Below, in pieces: positions 16,962 to 25,544 of a DNA stretch of 64,000 bases; the first letter of the stretch is position 1, and each line of letters begins with the position of its first letter. The notes beneath the pieces are model-generated. The model was not told the DNA's origin. It searched no databases and saw only the letters and a list, made by a program, of their open reading frames with translations. A program made the position numbers and the translations under genes. The DNA comes from Amycolatopsis oliviviridis. Its GTDB lineage: Bacteria > Actinomycetota > Actinomycetes > Mycobacteriales > Pseudonocardiaceae. The stretch lies in the NCBI RefSeq assembly GCF_014654365.1, contig NZ_BNAY01000002.1:1-64000 (forward strand), given 5' to 3'.

Positions 16962-17948
16962 TCACGGCACGTTCAGGGCTTGAGCGGCGGTCAGGAGGGC
17001 GAGTGTCTCGATGTCGGACGCCGAGCAGCCACGCGAAAGGTCGTTGAGCGGGGCCGCGAGCCCCTGGAGGATCGGGCCGAGCGCGACGGCGCCCCCGAGC
17101 CGCTCGGCGATCTTGTAGCCGATGTTGCCGGCGTCCAGATTCGGGAACACGAGGACGTTCGCGCGGCCCGCGACCATGGAACCGGGAGCCTTCGCCGCCG
17201 CGATGGACGCGACCAGCGCGGCGTCGAACTGCAGCTCTCCGTCCACGGGGAGGCCGGGCTCGCGTCGACGCACCAGTGAAGTCGCTTCACGGACGACCTC
17301 GACGCGCTGATGGTCGGCACTCCCCTGCGTGCTGAACGACAGCATCGCGACCACGGGGTCCTCCCCGGTCAGACCGCGATGGGTCGCCGCGGCGGCGAGG
17401 GCGATGTCGGCCAGCTGCGCGGCACCCGGCTCGGGAACCACCGCACAGTCAGAAAAGGTCAGCCTCCGCCCGTCCGGGAGCAGCAGGAGGAAGCAACTGC
17501 TCAAAGTGGACACTCCCGGGGCCAGGCCGACGACCCGCAACCCCGCGCGCAGGACGTCCGCGGTCGGCCGGGTCGCCCCGGCGACACAGGCGTCCACCCG
17601 GCCGGCCCGCAGGGCGGCGGCGGCCACGAACACCGGATCGCGCCGGGCGTCGGCGAGCTTTTCCGGACGCCGGGCGAATCCCTCGGCCAGGGCCTCGGCG
17701 ATCCGGTCGTCGGCGAGGGCGTCCGCGACGTCCACGATCACGTCGTCCGGAGCTCCGTCCGCACGAAGTCGCACCCCGTCGCCGAACAACAGTGGCGCCA
17801 CGACGCCCTCGGCCCGGAGCGCGAGGGCGGCCCGGACGGCACGCTCGTCGTCGCCGTCCGCCAACGCGACGCGGAGATTCTTTCCGCGCAACGCTTTCCG
17901 CCATCTGTCGAGCGTCACGTCCGGCGTGCTCTCGGTGGTCAGGCTCAT
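16962..17948 (-). CDS. pta: Phosphate acetyltransferase
   Basis: A 328-residue PTA_PTB family enzyme that turns acetyl phosphate and CoA into acetyl-CoA and phosphate. Conserved parts seen are [53 protein letters not shown] and the C-terminal [24 protein letters not shown] (fragment [12 protein letters not shown]). GGAGG lies seven bases before the ATG. It is the short form without an N-terminal regulatory domain, as found in xsc clusters. It follows the taurine aminotransferase on the same strand (70-base gap with a hairpin) and would use the acetyl phosphate that Xsc makes. Confidence 0.9.
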   Translation of the reverse strand: MSLTTESTPDVTLDRWRKALRGKNLRVALADGDDERAVRAALALRAEGVVAPLLFGDGVRLRADGAPDDVIVDVADALADDRIAEALAEGFARRPEKLADARRDPVFVAAAALRAGRVDACVAGATRPTADVLRAGLRVVGLAPGVSTLSSCFLLLLPDGRRLTFSDCAVVPEPGAAQLADIALAAAATHRGLTGEDPVVAMLSFSTQGSADHQRVEVVREATSLVRRREPGLPVDGELQFDAALVASIAAAKAPGSMVAGRANVLVFPNLDAGNIGYKIAERLGGAVALGPILQGLAAPLNDLSRGCSASDIETLALLTAAQALNVP

Positions 17949-17969
17949 CGAAGTACCTCCGCATGCGAA

Positions 17970-18000
17970 GTGGGGGCCGCCGGAAGACGGCGACCCCCAC
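17970..18000 (-). terminator. Hairpin between taurine aminotransferase and pta
   Basis: GTGGGGG-c-CGCCG pairs with CGGCG-a-CCCCCAC with one mismatch and a five-base loop. Without a T tract it may be a partial terminator or an RNA-processing site that sets the ratio of the two gene products. Confidence 0.4.
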
Positions 18001-18018
18001 CGGGTGAAAAGGGCAGAC

Positions 18019-19383
18019 TCAGGGCTGGACGGCCTTCTCGACGTCGTTGAGCATCGCGTCGACGCCGTGGAGCAGTTCGGTGAGCACCTCGCGATCGGCG
18101 ACCAGCGGCGGGGAGATCATCAGCATCGTCGCGCCGCGGTCGTCGCCGCGGAGGATGACGCCTGTGCGGCGGAACGCTTCCGGGAGCACCTCGCGGAGCA
18201 CCTTCAGCGACTCCGCGTCGGTGAACTCACGGCCGCTGTCGCTGTCGGCCATCAGCTCGATGGCGTAGAAGAACCCGGTGCCCCGGACGTCCTTGACGCA
18301 GCGGTGCGCGGACTTGAGCGAGTTCAACGCGGCGAATAGTTCCGGGCCCTCGGCGAGCACGTTGTCGAGCACCTTCTCGTCCCGCATCGCGGTGAGGTTC
18401 GCGACGGCGACCGCGGTGGCGACCGGATGCCCGCCCCAGGTGGCGCCGTGGGTGAAGACCCCGCCCTTCGGGGAGTCGTACAGCTCGGTGACCAGCTTCT
18501 CGCGCACGATCACCCCGCCGAGCGGCGCGTAGCCCGACGTCGATCCCTTGGCGAAGGTGATCAGGTCCGGCACCACGCCGGTGACACCGTGCCCGAACCA
18601 GTGCCCCAGCCTGCCGAACGAGCAGATGACCTCGTCCGACACGAGCAGGATGCCGTACTTGTCGCACAGCGCGCGCAACGCGGGCCAGTACCCCTTCGGC
18701 GGGACCAGCGCGCCGCGGCCGTTCTGCACCGGCTCGGCGAACAGCGCCGCGATGGTCTCCGGGCCTTCTTCGAGGATGACCCGCTCGATCGCCGCGACAC
18801 AGTCCAATTCGGACGCCGGACCGCAGTCTCCCAGCAGTCCCAACGTGTTCGGCACGTGCCGGACACCGGGCATGAGCGGACCGAAGGGTTCCTTGATCTT
18901 CGCCAGCCCGGTCACCGAGAGGGCACCGATGGTGGTGCCGTGGTAGGCCATGTCGCGGCTGATGATCTTCGTCCGCTCGGGCTGTCCCTGGCTGCGGTGG
19001 TACTGCCGGGCGAACTTCAGCGCGGTTTCGACCGCCTCCGAGCCGGAGTTGACGAAGAACGTCGTCCCGAGGTCGCCCGGCGCGAGTCCGGCCAGCAGCG
19101 TGGCCGCTTCGATCGCGGGCGTGTGCGCCGAACCCCAGTTGCTCGCGTAGGCCAGGGTGCCGACCTGATCGGCGGCGGCCTTGGCGATGTCGGCGCGCCC
19201 GTGGCCCATGTTGACGCAGAAAAGCCCAGCGAGGCCGTCGAGATGGCGGCGTCCCTCGGTGTCGATCAGGTAGCTTCCCTCGCCGCGTACGAACACCGGG
19301 AAATCCGAGGCCCAGGTGTCCTTGCGGGTGAAGTGCGGGCCGAGATGCCGTCGAGCCTGCGCTCGCAGCTGGGTGACGTCCAC
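18019..19383 (-). CDS. tpa: Taurine-pyruvate aminotransferase (class III, probable)
   Basis: A 454-residue PLP enzyme. It has the pocket motif [14 protein letters not shown] near 113-126, YHGTT near 147, Asp250 in [15 protein letters not shown] and the PLP Lys279 in [14 protein letters not shown]. The N-terminal [17 protein letters not shown] is common to the pyruvate-using omega group. Tpa converts taurine and pyruvate to sulfoacetaldehyde and alanine. The assignment rests on its place 400 bases from xsc and beside pta; beta-alanine or another omega-amino acid is possible. The GTG at 19383 has AAGGAGG six bases before it. Confidence 0.8.
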   Translation of the reverse strand: MDVTQLRAQARRHLGPHFTRKDTWASDFPVFVRGEGSYLIDTEGRRHLDGLAGLFCVNMGHGRADIAKAAADQVGTLAYASNWGSAHTPAIEAATLLAGLAPGDLGTTFFVNSGSEAVETALKFARQYHRSQGQPERTKIISRDMAYHGTTIGALSVTGLAKIKEPFGPLMPGVRHVPNTLGLLGDCGPASELDCVAAIERVILEEGPETIAALFAEPVQNGRGALVPPKGYWPALRALCDKYGILLVSDEVICSFGRLGHWFGHGVTGVVPDLITFAKGSTSGYAPLGGVIVREKLVTELYDSPKGGVFTHGATWGGHPVATAVAVANLTAMRDEKVLDNVLAEGPELFAALNSLKSAHRCVKDVRGTGFFYAIELMADSDSGREFTDAESLKVLREVLPEAFRRTGVILRGDDRGATMLMISPPLVADREVLTELLHGVDAMLNDVEKAVQP

Positions 19384-19502
19384 CGGAGACCTCCTTCGAG
19401 ACACGAGTCTGTGCTTTGACTTTCGCAATCCGCCTGGCACCGGCCCAGCACCAGAGCGGCGGCGTTCGATGGGTCCAGTTGGTCGTGAGTGGTGACCCGC
19501 AA

Positions 19503-19557
19503 GTCCGTGAAGGCCTCCTTGAGGGCCCCAGAGTCCCTCAAGGAGGCCTTCACGGAC
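19503..19557. repeat. Hairpin repeat, CTCCTTGAGGG class
   Basis: A 55-base copy of the 9308-9362 element, differing from it at one base near the loop (GGGCC for GGGAC) and so with one mismatch in the stem. Confidence 0.88.
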
Positions 19558-19596
19558 GAGGGAACGCCGCGCCGCACTCACGTGATCGAAGGCGGA

Positions 19597-19670
19597 ACTC
19601 GCGTGATCAGAGGCGGAACACCCCGAGTGCGGCCTCCAATCACGCGAGTCACGTCTCTGATCACGCGAGT
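19597..19670. repeat. ACTCGCGTGATCAGAG inverted repeat with direct sub-repeats
   Basis: ACTCGCGTGATCAGAG at 19597-19612 is perfectly inverted at 19655-19670. The half-unit TCACGCGAGTCACG occurs twice in tandem (19640-19653 and 19661-19674), and CGTGATCRRAGGCGGAAC occurs twice on the left side. Confidence 0.7.
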
Positions 19671-19707
19671 CACGCCCTTGCTCACGCCGCGCCTGTGTTC
19701 CCAGTCC

Positions 19708-19754
19708 GTGAAGGCCCCCTTCCCTCGGCTGAGCCGTGGGAAGAGGGCCTTCAC
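19708..19754. repeat. Hairpin repeat, CCCTCGGCT class
   Basis: GTGAAGGCCCCCTTCCC and the following CTCGGCT pair with AGCCGTGGGAAGAGGGCCTTCAC with two or three mismatches and a one-base loop. It lies just beyond the xsc stop (minus strand). Confidence 0.8.
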
Positions 19755-19782
19755 GCGCAAAGTGACCTACACGCGAAACGAC

Positions 19783-21591
19783 CTACACGTAGTCCTTGTA
19801 CTTCTCCAGGAACCGCACGGGCTTGGACAGCGCGTCCCGGCGGAACGGGTCGCCCAGCTCGCGGGTGCACATGATCTCGATGACGGTGGTCTTGCCCTCG
19901 TTCATCTGCGCCTCGACGGCGCGCCGCAACGCGGGGCCGACCTCGTCGAGCTTCTCGACGACGACGCCTTCCGCGCCCATGGCTTTCGCGATCCCCGCGA
20001 AGCTTTCGCTCTCCAGCTCGCCCGCGACGAACCGCCGGTTGTAGAAGTCGACCTGGTTCTTCTTCTCCGCGCCCCACTGACGGTTGTGGAACACCACCGC
20101 GGTGACCGGGATGTCGTGGCGGACCGCGGTCATGATCTCGCCCATGCTCATCCCCCAGGCGCCGTCGCCGGCGTAGGAGATCGCGGGCCGGTCGGGCGCC
20201 GCGGCCTTGGCGCCGATGATGGTCGGCAGCGCGTACCCGCAGTTGCCGAAACTCATCGGGGCGAAGAAGCTGCGCGGTTCCTCGAAGCGCAGATAGCTGT
20301 TCGCGACCGAGTTGATGTTGCCGATGTCGGTCGACACCATCACCCGCGGCGGCATGGCCTTCTCCAGTTCCCGCAACACTTCCCGCGGGTGCAGCCAGTT
20401 GCCCTCCTCGCCCTCCTGCTCGGCGATCATGTCGAGGCTGAACGGGTCGGTCTCGTGGGTCCAGGCGTCGAGTTCGGCCTCCCACTCGTCCTTCTCCGCC
20501 TTGATCTTCGCCGCGCGGGCGTCCTTGGTGGAGTCGCAGGCCAGCGTCCGGTCCGACAAGCGTTGGGTCAGCGCGACCGCCGCGTCCTTGGCGTCGCCGC
20601 AGATGCCGACGGTGATCTTCTTGACCAGCCCGAGCATCTTGTGGTCCGCGTCGATCTGGATGATCTTCGCGTCCTTGGGCCAGTAGTCCATGCCGTGCTG
20701 CGGCAGCGTGCCGAACGGGCCGAGCCGCGAGCCGAGCGCGATCACGACGTCCGCCTGCGAGATCAGCTTCATCGCGGCCTTGGAACCCTGGTAGCCCAGC
20801 GGCCCGCACCACTGCGGGTGGCTCGCCGGGAACGAGTCGTTGTGCAGATAGCTGTTCACCACCGGCGCGCCGAGGCGTTCGGCGAGCGCCTTGCACTCCT
20901 CGACGCCGTCGGCCATCACCACGCCGCCGCCGGAGATGATCACCGGGAACTCCGCCGTGGCCAGCAGCGCGGCGGCCTCGTCGAGGCTCCGCTCCCCGCC
21001 GGGACCGCGATCGAGCCTGACCGGTTCCGGGATCTCGGCCTCGATCTCGCCGTAGAAGAAGTCGCGCGGGATGTTGAGCTGCGTCGGGCCGAGTTCCGAG
21101 TGGGCCCGGTCGAAGCAGCGGCCCGTGTACTCCGCCATCCGCTTCGGGTTGTTGACGTGCCCCTGGTACTTGGTGAACTCCTGGAACATCGGCAGCTGGT
21201 CGGCCTCCTGGAAGCCGCCGAGGCCGGTGCCCATCGTGCCCGCCTCCGGCGTCACGATGACGACGGGGCTGTGCGCCCAGTAGGCGGCCGCGATCGCGGT
21301 CACGCAGTTGCTGATGCCGGGGCCGTTCTGCCCGATGACGACGCCGTGCCTGCCGCTCACCCGGGCGTAGCCGTCGGCCATGTGCCCGGCGCCCTGTTCG
21401 TGCACGACCGGTACGAGCCGGATGCCCGCCGGCGCGAAGATGTCCATCGCGTCCATGAACGCCGACCCCATGATGCCGAAGATGTCGGTGACGCCGTTGG
21501 CCACGAGCGTCTCGACGAAGGCCTCGGACGGGGTCATCTTCTTCCGGCCGCTGACGACCGTGCGGCCGTCACCCGTCTTCCGTTCCGTCAT
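19783..21591 (-). CDS. xsc: Sulfoacetaldehyde acetyltransferase
   Basis: A 602-residue thiamin-diphosphate enzyme that splits sulfoacetaldehyde with phosphate into acetyl phosphate and sulfite. The ThDP-activating Glu65 is in VVHEQGAGHMADGYAR. The strongly conserved Xsc block is seen as TDIGNINSVANSYLRFEEPR, FFAPMSFGNCGYALPTIIGAK (in parts SFGNCGYALPTIIGAK), the ThDP/Mg site GDGAWGMSM and HNRQWGAEKKNQVDFYNRRF. The end CTRELGDPFRRDALSKPVR is also characteristic. AAGGAG stands eight bases before ATG 21591; the open frame further up is not coding. It diverges from an IclR gene across a 144-base region rich in repeats. Confidence 0.95.
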   Translation of the reverse strand: MTERKTGDGRTVVSGRKKMTPSEAFVETLVANGVTDIFGIMGSAFMDAMDIFAPAGIRLVPVVHEQGAGHMADGYARVSGRHGVVIGQNGPGISNCVTAIAAAYWAHSPVVIVTPEAGTMGTGLGGFQEADQLPMFQEFTKYQGHVNNPKRMAEYTGRCFDRAHSELGPTQLNIPRDFFYGEIEAEIPEPVRLDRGPGGERSLDEAAALLATAEFPVIISGGGVVMADGVEECKALAERLGAPVVNSYLHNDSFPASHPQWCGPLGYQGSKAAMKLISQADVVIALGSRLGPFGTLPQHGMDYWPKDAKIIQIDADHKMLGLVKKITVGICGDAKDAAVALTQRLSDRTLACDSTKDARAAKIKAEKDEWEAELDAWTHETDPFSLDMIAEQEGEEGNWLHPREVLRELEKAMPPRVMVSTDIGNINSVANSYLRFEEPRSFFAPMSFGNCGYALPTIIGAKAAAPDRPAISYAGDGAWGMSMGEIMTAVRHDIPVTAVVFHNRQWGAEKKNQVDFYNRRFVAGELESESFAGIAKAMGAEGVVVEKLDEVGPALRRAVEAQMNEGKTTVIEIMCTRELGDPFRRDALSKPVRFLEKYKDYV

Positions 21592-21621
21592 GTTCCGCTC
21601 CTTCGACAGGCGAGATTTACA

Positions 21622-21714
21622 AAAAACGATACGTGGCGTTCCTGAAATCAGGATGCGATCGACGATAGGGCGACTATCGCCCAGGGTCAACGCCAGATTC
21701 TGAAAAACGAGACG
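21622..21714. promoter_or_regulatory. Candidate IclR operator region between xsc and iclR
   Basis: Three signals lie here: the direct repeat AAAAACGATACG (21622-21633) and AAAAACGAGACG (21703-21714), the palindrome CCTGAAATCAGG (21641-21652), and CGATAG-GGCGA-CTATCG (21663-21679). The region is A+T-richer than its surroundings and serves both divergent genes. Confidence 0.5.
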
Positions 21715-21735
21715 CTCTGTGCTACTTTTCGGGAC

Positions 21736-22536
21736 ATGGAGCTGCTTCGCGAACCCGATCCGATCAACGGGGACACGCCGACCATCCGGCTGTTCTCCCT
21801 GCTCGAGCTGATCGCCGCCAAGGATCAGCTGGTCTCCCTGCAGGGGCTCGTCGAGGAGACCGGGCTGCCGAAACCGACCCTGCACCGCATGCTCCAGCAG
21901 CTCGAAGGCGCGAGCCTGCTGGTCCGCCAGGCCGACGGCCGCCACTACGGCACCGGCCACCGGCTGCGGCGGCTCGCGGAGAACCTGCTCCTCAACGCGA
22001 CCCACCACGGCGCCCGGCACGCCGTCCTGCGTCACCTCGTCGACGAACTCGGCGAGAGCTGCAACGTGACCACCTTGTCGGGCAACGAGATCGTCTACCT
22101 CGACCGGGTGGAGACCCCGGAACCGCTGCGGTTCTACCTCCGCCCCGGCTCACGCGTGCCGATCCACTGTTCGGCCAGCGGCAAGATGATCCTCGCGCAG
22201 ATGAAACCGGCGCAGCGGCGGAAACTGCTCGCGCACGCGCCGCTCAAGCAGTACACGAACAAGACTCTCACCGACCTCGACGCGCTCGAAGCCGAGTTCA
22301 CCCGCATCCGCCGCGACGGGTTCGCGCTCGACGACGAGGAGTTCCTGCCCGGCTTGGTCTGCGTCGCGGTCCTCGTCCCGGGGCGTGCCAACCTCTGCGT
22401 CGCCGTGCAGGCGCCGGTCATGCGACTGACAGCGGACAAGGCGCTGCAAACGCTCCCGGCGCTGCAGCGCGCGGCCGAGGCGATCAGCCGCGTCGACGCC
22501 GAGGGCGGGTCCGAACCGGAAAGTGTTCCGTCGTAA
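21736..22536 (+). CDS. IclR family transcriptional regulator
   Basis: A 266-residue regulator with the N-terminal IclR winged helix (SLQGLVEETGLPKPTLHRML, then LEGASLLVRQ) and the C-terminal effector domain marked by RPGSRVPIHCSASGKMILAQ (in parts VPIHCSASGKMILA) and DDEEFLPGLVCVAVLV. It is the first gene of the iclR-CobS-CobT unit and diverges from xsc, so it probably senses a sulfonate or its breakdown product and controls both sides. That role is inferred from place. Nine bases separate it from the CobS-like gene. Confidence 0.9.
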   Translation: MELLREPDPINGDTPTIRLFSLLELIAAKDQLVSLQGLVEETGLPKPTLHRMLQQLEGASLLVRQADGRHYGTGHRLRRLAENLLLNATHHGARHAVLRHLVDELGESCNVTTLSGNEIVYLDRVETPEPLRFYLRPGSRVPIHCSASGKMILAQMKPAQRRKLLAHAPLKQYTNKTLTDLDALEAEFTRIRRDGFALDDEEFLPGLVCVAVLVPGRANLCVAVQAPVMRLTADKALQTLPALQRAAEAISRVDAEGGSEPESVPS

Positions 22537-22545
22537 GGAGTTCTC

Positions 22546-23478
22546 ATGGTCCCCGAGCTGCGGCTCCCGGTGCGCGACGTCTTCGGCATCGATTCGGATC
22601 TCGTCGTCGGCGCGTTCCGTGAACGCGACGAGCACGTCCCCGAGATCGACGAGGCGTACCGCTTCAACCCGGACGTGACGCTGGCCCTGCTCGCCGGGTT
22701 CACCCGCGACCGCCGCGTGCTGGTGCAGGGCCTGCACGGCACCGGCAAGTCGACCCACATCGAGCAGGTCGCCGCGCGGCTCAACTGGCCGTGCGTGCGC
22801 GTCAACCTGGACGGTCACCTCAACCGCCTCGACCTCGTCGGCCGGGACGCCGTCGTCCTGCGTGAGGGCAAGCAGGTCACCGAGTTCCAGGAGGGCATCC
22901 TCCCGTGGGCGTTGCAGCGGCCGGTCGCGCTGGTCCTGGACGAGTACGACGCCGGCCGCCCGGACGTGATGTTCGTGCTCCAGCGGGTCCTGGAACGCGA
23001 CGGCAAGTTCACCCTCACCGATCAGAACCGGGTCCTGCGGCCGCATCCGTCCTTCCGGCTGTTCGCCACTGCCAACACGGTCGGGCTCGGCAACCTCAAC
23101 GGGCTCTACCACGGCGCGCAGCGGCTGAACCACGCGCAGATCGACCGTTGGAACATCGTGGCGTCGCTGAACTACCTGCCCGCCGCCGAGGAGATCGCGA
23201 TAGTGCGCGCCAGGGTGCCCGGCGTTCCCGAACCCCTCGCCGCGTCCCTGGTCGCGGTGGCCGCCTTGACCCGCAAGGGTTTCCAGGCCGGTGATCTGTC
23301 CACTTTGATGTCCCCGCGCACGGTGATCACCTGGGCGGAGAACATCGAGATCTTCGGCGACCCGGCGACGGCGTTCCGGCTGTCCTTCGTGAACAAATGC
23401 GACGAAGCCGAGCGCGCCATCGTGGCGGAGTACTTCCAGCGGTGCTTCGACGACGAGCTCCGGCTGCTCTCGGCATGA
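22546..23478 (+). CDS. CobS-like MoxR-type AAA+ ATPase
   Basis: A 310-residue AAA+ ATPase most like CobS, the ATPase part of aerobic cobaltochelatase. Walker A GLHGTGKS is at 62-69, Walker [10 protein letters not shown] with Asp132-Glu133, and sensor 1 lies in [20 protein letters not shown] precedes ATG 22546. CobS works with CobT and the large CobN to put cobalt into hydrogenobyrinic acid a,c-diamide. No cobN or other cobalamin gene is in this window. CobS/CobT relatives without CobN act as MoxR/VWA chaperone pairs that remodel or load metal into enzymes, so the client here is unknown. Confidence 0.85.
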   Translation: MVPELRLPVRDVFGIDSDLVVGAFRERDEHVPEIDEAYRFNPDVTLALLAGFTRDRRVLVQGLHGTGKSTHIEQVAARLNWPCVRVNLDGHLNRLDLVGRDAVVLREGKQVTEFQEGILPWALQRPVALVLDEYDAGRPDVMFVLQRVLERDGKFTLTDQNRVLRPHPSFRLFATANTVGLGNLNGLYHGAQRLNHAQIDRWNIVASLNYLPAAEEIAIVRARVPGVPEPLAASLVAVAALTRKGFQAGDLSTLMSPRTVITWAENIEIFGDPATAFRLSFVNKCDEAERAIVAEYFQRCFDDELRLLSA

Positions 23479-25163
23479 CCGCCGGCCAGACGGAAACCCG
23501 GCGCTTCCATCAGGTCGAGGAGCTGTGCGCGGCCGCGGTCCGGGCGCTCAGCGGCGATCCGGCACTGCATTTCCGGGCCCGGCGGCTGCATCGGGGACGC
23601 GAACCGCTGCCCTTGCACGCGCCGCATCTGCGGCAGTCCGCCGACGACGATCTGCTGTCCTCACGCGGGATCGCGGACGGGATGGCGTTACGCCTGACCG
23701 TCTCGGACGCCGCCCTGCACCGGAGCCTGTGCCCGGGTGATCCGGCCGAACGCGGGATTTTCGAGCTGCTGGAACAGTTCCGCGTCGAGTCGCTCTCGCC
23801 CGCGGAGCTGCCGGGGGTACGGCGGAACCTGCGCCTCCGTCACCTCCGCTGGTCGCTGGAGTTCCGCCGGTCCGGCCTGACCGAGACCGCCCGCGGGCTG
23901 ACGCTGTACACGGTGGCGCAGATCTGCCGTTCGCGGATCACCGGCGAGCCGGTGGTCGAGGAGACCGAGGACCTCATCGAGGCGACCCGGTTCGCGCTGG
24001 CGCCGTCGCTCGGCCACGACCTCGCCGGACTGCGGCGGCACAGGAGGGACCAGAAGGCGTTCGCCGAGCACGCGCTGGCGATCGCCCGGACGGTCGGTGT
24101 CCTGCTCACCGGGGCCGAACAGGAGGCCGAGGACGACGGCGATCCCACCGACCCGCGATTCAGCCTCCTGATCGACTTCGACGCCGGCCAAGGCGAGCAG
24201 ATTCCGTCCGCGACCGCGGGAACCAGCCGGACCTTGGGCGAATCCGGTGCGGCGTACCGGGTTTACACCACCGCGTACGACCGCGAGCGGCGTGCGTCGG
24301 ACCTGGTGCGCCCCGGGCTGCTGGCCGAACTCCGCGAACGGCTGGACAAGCGTGTCGGCAGGCAGGGCGTCGGGCCGGGACGGCTGGCACGTGACCTCAA
24401 GGCGGTGCTCGCCCGGCCCGCGCGCGACGGCTGGGACGGCGGACAGGAGGAAGGTCACCTCGACGGCCGCACCCTGGCGCAGCTGATCAGCTCCCCCACC
24501 GAACGACGGATCTTCCGCACCGAACGGATCGAACCGGTGGCGGACACGCTCGTGACGTTCCTGATCGACTGCTCGGGTTCGATGACGGCGCACGCGGAAC
24601 CCGTCGCCACGCTGGTCGATCTCTTCGCGCGCTCGATCGAACTCGCCGGTGCGGCCTGCGAGGTGCTCGGCTTCACGACCGGCGGCTGGAACGGGGGCAG
24701 GCCGGCCCTCGACTGGAGGCGGGCCGGACGACCGCGGCATCCCGGCAGGCTCAACGAACGGCTCCACCTCGTGTTCAAGGACGCCGAAACCCCGTGGCGC
24801 CGGGCGCGCCCGGATCTCGCGGCCCTGCTGAAGGCCGATCTGTTCCGGGAAGGGATCGACGGTGAGGCGGTGGCCTGGGCCTGCGACCGGATGCGCGCGC
24901 GAACCGAGGAACGCCGGATCCTGCTCGTCCTCTCCGACGGCAGTCCCATGGACAGCGCGACGAGCCTGGCGAACGATCCGCACTACCTGGACGAGCATCT
25001 TCGGGAAACGGTGCTGCGACAGGAAAGCACCGTCGAGATCCGCGGGGTCGGCGTCGGGCTCGACCTCAGCCCTTTCTACCGCCGCTCCCGGGTTCTCGAC
25101 ACTTCGGTCACGTCGGGGTACGCCCCGTTCCGCGACGTCCTCGGGCTACTGGCCCGAGGGTGA
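23475..25163 (+). CDS. CobT-like VWA-domain protein
   Basis: A 562-residue partner of the preceding ATPase, joined to it by ATGA. The N-terminal half resembles the CobT helical region, with acidic [13 protein letters not shown] near residue 216. The C-terminal third is a von Willebrand A domain with the metal-ion site DCSGS at 365-369 and [10 protein letters not shown] near 487. In cobaltochelatase CobT bridges CobS to CobN. Here no CobN is present and the neighbours are sulfonate genes, so it may be an adaptor for a different metalloenzyme. The last 18 bases overlap a convergent small gene. Confidence 0.83.
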   Translation: MTAGQTETRRFHQVEELCAAAVRALSGDPALHFRARRLHRGREPLPLHAPHLRQSADDDLLSSRGIADGMALRLTVSDAALHRSLCPGDPAERGIFELLEQFRVESLSPAELPGVRRNLRLRHLRWSLEFRRSGLTETARGLTLYTVAQICRSRITGEPVVEETEDLIEATRFALAPSLGHDLAGLRRHRRDQKAFAEHALAIARTVGVLLTGAEQEAEDDGDPTDPRFSLLIDFDAGQGEQIPSATAGTSRTLGESGAAYRVYTTAYDRERRASDLVRPGLLAELRERLDKRVGRQGVGPGRLARDLKAVLARPARDGWDGGQEEGHLDGRTLAQLISSPTERRIFRTERIEPVADTLVTFLIDCSGSMTAHAEPVATLVDLFARSIELAGAACEVLGFTTGGWNGGRPALDWRRAGRPRHPGRLNERLHLVFKDAETPWRRARPDLAALLKADLFREGIDGEAVAWACDRMRARTEERRILLVLSDGSPMDSATSLANDPHYLDEHLRETVLRQESTVEIRGVGVGLDLSPFYRRSRVLDTSVTSGYAPFRDVLGLLARG

Positions 25164-25343
25164 GTCCTGCTGCTGTTCACCCTGCTGCTCGCCGCCTGAA
25201 TCACCGAGAAAGTCCTTCGCCTTGTCGGCGGCGGTGTCGATCTTGTCGGAATGCTCACCGAAACGGGACTTCGCGAAATCGGCGGCCTTGTCGACGTGCT
25301 CGCCGCTCACCTTGTCCTTCATGCCTTCGAAGTCGATGCCCAT
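25146..25343 (-). CDS. Small MT0933-like antitoxin family protein
   Basis: A 65-residue, strongly charged helical protein. MKDKVSGEHVDKAADFAK and KIDTAADKAKDFLG match the repeated pattern of MT0933/Rv0909-like antitoxin proteins (PF14013). AAGGAG lies six bases before ATG 25343. The C-terminal tail is Gln/Gly-rich (GGEQQGEQQQ). No toxin gene is beside it: it converges on and overlaps the CobT-like gene by 18 bases. Many actinomycete members are orphans, so the antitoxin name is only a family label. Confidence 0.75.
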   Translation of the reverse strand: MGIDFEGMKDKVSGEHVDKAADFAKSRFGEHSDKIDTAADKAKDFLGDSGGEQQGEQQQDSPSGQ

Positions 25344-25487
25344 CGGAACTCCTTTGATATCGCGATTTCCGAACGCCGGGTCTCCGGCGCGTACTTCCAT
25401 CAAAGGTCATTGGAGCCGTCCCGCAACCCGGGCCGGACGGTTGGGTGAGTTTCCGCGATTCCACCCTTTCGTGTTCCGTATCCCCGA

Positions 25488-25544
25488 AGTCCGTGAAGGA
25501 CTCCTTGAGGGACTCTGGGTCCCTCAAGGAGTCCTTCACGGACT
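25488..25544. repeat. Hairpin repeat overlapping the symporter stop codon
   Basis: Perfect 26-base arms starting AGTCCGTGAAGGACTCC surround TCTGG. It is the CTCCTTGAGGGAC class with two compensating changes (GGACTCC for GGCCTCC) on both arms. The right arm supplies the TGA stop (25536-25538) and the last two codons of the minus-strand symporter gene. Confidence 0.88.

Larger units (their letters stand above)
19384..19782. other. Gene-free repeat region between tpa and xsc
   Basis: No gene is seen in these 399 bases. They contain the dispersed GTCGTGAGTGG element (19484-19494), a CTCCTTGAGGG-class hairpin (19503-19557), a TCACGCGAGT inverted-repeat array (19597-19676) and a CCCTCGGCT-class hairpin (19708-19754). 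The last one lies 29 bases after the xsc stop and may end that transcript. Confidence 0.7.

Noticed and set aside
15004..16965. 653-codon minus-strand frame upstream of the LysR gene
   Set aside because: The part beyond 15891 is antisense to the YeiH-type gene and is rich in Gln/Arg/Asp without likeness to any family.
22546..25163. Assignment as cobaltochelatase subunits for vitamin B12
   Set aside because: No cobN or other cobalamin gene is in the window and the neighbours are sulfonate genes; only the family likeness is claimed.
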